Positions 62,633 to 64,000 of a stretch of DNA of 64,000 bases are shown one piece after another. The DNA is from Thalassotalea psychrophila (lineage in GTDB: Bacteria; Pseudomonadota; Gammaproteobacteria; Enterobacterales; Alteromonadaceae). The DNA lies in the NCBI RefSeq assembly GCF_031583595.1, contig NZ_CP134145.1, positions 1,860,001 to 1,924,000 on the forward strand. The letters are read 5' to 3'. The position numbers were made by a program, and so were the translations under genes. The first letter of the stretch is position 1, and each line of letters begins with the position of its first letter. The notes below the pieces were generated by a model, which was not told the DNA's origin, did not search any database, and saw only the letters and a list, made by a program, of their open reading frames with translations.

Positions 62633-64000
62633 ATGAATACTTTTAGTAAAAAACTTACTGTTATTGCTTTGGCAACCATGACTTTCATCGGAACTGTAAA
62701 TGCAGCAGAGCCGACTTATGCTGCTAAAGTACCTAATTCAATTATCACCCCTAACACTGTTGATTCTAAATATTTAGGGCAATTAAATTACACTGACGGC
62801 GCACCAACTGCTACAACTCATGAAAAAGCGAGAGACTTTGTCGATACGGCTGATGCAGTTCGAGTATTTCTATCCGGTATTCCAGTTGCTTCTATTCAAG
62901 GATTATTAGCCGGTCACGTTAGTATTGGTATGGAGCCTAATCGTACTATTGGTATTTCTGAAGGACTTCTTAACGCAAAGAGTATTTGGCTAACGGCAAA
63001 TACAACTACACCTTATGTTTCAGGGGAAGTAGATGTTAAAAATGGACCTGTGGTACTTGAAGTCGGAACGCCTATTTTAGGTTTAATTGATAATGCAGCT
63101 TTTAAATTTACATCTCGTGTCGGGGTAACTCATCCTGAAGATCAAGGTAAGGGGGGTAAATATTTTATCTACCATAGCTCTTATAAAGGAGAGTTACCTG
63201 AAGGCTACATTCATGTTGAAACAAATGGTTATCGCCATTGGTTACTTTTCCGTATCATCACCTCACCTAAGACCATGAAGGCTGATATACAAAAGATGAA
63301 AGATACGATGAAGCTTTACCCTTATGATAGTGAAAGTCGTACTAATTTTGTAGATTTTAGCAGTGTTCAATACAACACAGTTCATGCTATGGATGAAACT
63401 TTCTTCGATGAAATAAATGCTCTTATCCAGCATGAACCATCAGAAGTATTTGATCCAGAATGGTTGTCACTTGCCAAGCGTTTAGGTATTGAAAAAGGTA
63501 AAGAGTTCAATCCTGATGAACGCATGAAAGGTATCCTAAAAGAAGCCTCAAAAATTGCTACTGCCGAAGCTAGAAGTACTTACTTCCATCCATCAGAAGC
63601 CGTTACGACTTATGACGATCGCAAATGGTTTACGCCACTAATTAATGGGCACTTGTTCGTAGATAATGACCATGGTGTGATAAATGCGGATGACCGTGCA
63701 ATGTTCCACTTTATGGCAACAGGTATCACACCAGACATGGTGACTAAAACACCTGGTCAAGGCTCTGATTACCGCCTAGCTACTCGTGATGTTAATAGCA
63801 CACTATTAGATGGAAATAAGCATTATACGGTTACATTACCCGCGAACATTCCTGTGAGTAAGTTCTGGTCCTTCATGGTTTATGACAACCAAACACGTTC
63901 TATGCTTGAAACCGATCAAGTAGGAGCAGGTATTGACGGTCTTAGTAAAGCTGTGAAAAAGAATAATGATGGTACTGTCACTATTCACTTCGCACCAAAA
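62633..64000 (+). CDS. Exported DUF1254/DUF1214 family protein (long form, 3' partial)
   Basis: 456 codons are visible and the frame is open to the window end. By comparison with the 511-residue paralogue at 58904, about 50 residues are missing. The signal peptide is nearly identical to that paralogue's (both begin MNTFSKKLTVIALATMT) and ends near VNAA. DUF1254 motifs: LTANTTTPYVSGEVDVKNGP, GKGGKYFIYHSSYKGELPEG and TNGYRHWLLFR. DUF1214 motifs: VSKFWSFMVYDNQTRSMLET and NDGTVTIHFAPK at the cut end. The N-terminus and leader are much more alike than the mature proteins, which suggests duplication followed by divergence. Function unknown. Confidence 0.88.
   Translation, partial: MNTFSKKLTVIALATMTFIGTVNAAEPTYAAKVPNSIITPNTVDSKYLGQLNYTDGAPTATTHEKARDFVDTADAVRVFLSGIPVASIQGLLAGHVSIGMEPNRTIGISEGLLNAKSIWLTANTTTPYVSGEVDVKNGPVVLEVGTPILGLIDNAAFKFTSRVGVTHPEDQGKGGKYFIYHSSYKGELPEGYIHVETNGYRHWLLFRIITSPKTMKADIQKMKDTMKLYPYDSESRTNFVDFSSVQYNTVHAMDETFFDEINALIQHEPSEVFDPEWLSLAKRLGIEKGKEFNPDERMKGILKEASKIATAEARSTYFHPSEAVTTYDDRKWFTPLINGHLFVDNDHGVINADDRAMFHFMATGITPDMVTKTPGQGSDYRLATRDVNSTLLDGNKHYTVTLPANIPVSKFWSFMVYDNQTRSMLETDQVGAGIDGLSKAVKKNNDGTVTIHFAPK

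Overview
The window reads as chromosome of an AT-rich marine gammaproteobacterium, most likely Alteromonadales close to Colwelliaceae (Thalassotalea/Colwellia). This is inferred from the mix of large secreted proteases with GlyGly-CTERM tails, TonB-dependent receptors (TBDRs), membrane-anchored CadC-type regulators and several DUF1254/DUF1214 proteins. No rRNA, tRNA, integrase, transposase or CRISPR array was seen.

Region 1 (1-42929, all genes on +) is a protein-digestion locus containing a duplicated module. Module A: CadC-like membrane regulator (2-2008, 5' end cut by the window), reprolysin-type metalloprotease (2308-4788), a subtilase-like protein without catalytic residues (4840-8928), an intact subtilase (8950-13350), a TBDR (13441-16428) and an LRR lipoprotein (16565-19720). 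A large unassigned lipoprotein follows (20532-24134). Module B: CadC-like regulator (24416-26491), LRR lipoprotein (26960-30253), a structured repeat array, pseudo-subtilase (31343-35431), intact subtilase (35476-39780) and TBDR (39867-42929). In both modules the order pseudo-subtilase, active subtilase, TBDR is kept, hairpins sit at both junctions, and the subtilase and TBDR start at TTG or GTG. All five protease-like proteins end in a GlyGly-CTERM-type tail. The simplest model is surface proteolysis coupled to TonB-dependent import, with the dead subtilase as binding partner, chaperone or decoy. This pairing is the strongest candidate for an undescribed system here.

Region 2 (43062-53249) holds a LysR regulator divergent from a DUF1254/DUF1214 gene, then a compact seven-gene MoxR-Bat operon (MoxR ATPase, DUF58, DUF4381, two VWA proteins, a TPR protein, BatD; 45469-52043), then another DUF1254/DUF1214 gene.

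Region 3 (53320-64000) holds a TetR regulator divergent from a self-sufficient membrane desaturase fused to a flavin/2Fe-2S reductase. A 24-bp palindrome lies between them. A second LysR is divergent from a DUF1254/DUF1214 lipoprotein, and three longer DUF1254/DUF1214 genes follow, the last cut by the window end. Duplicated promoter regions show that this cluster grew by local duplication. A 5 x 52-bp hairpin array related to the one at 30.3-30.6 kb lies at 58474-58733.

Functions come from motif recognition and comparison between paralogues in the window. No database search was run, and substrates of the proteases, TBDRs and DUF1254/DUF1214 proteins are unknown.
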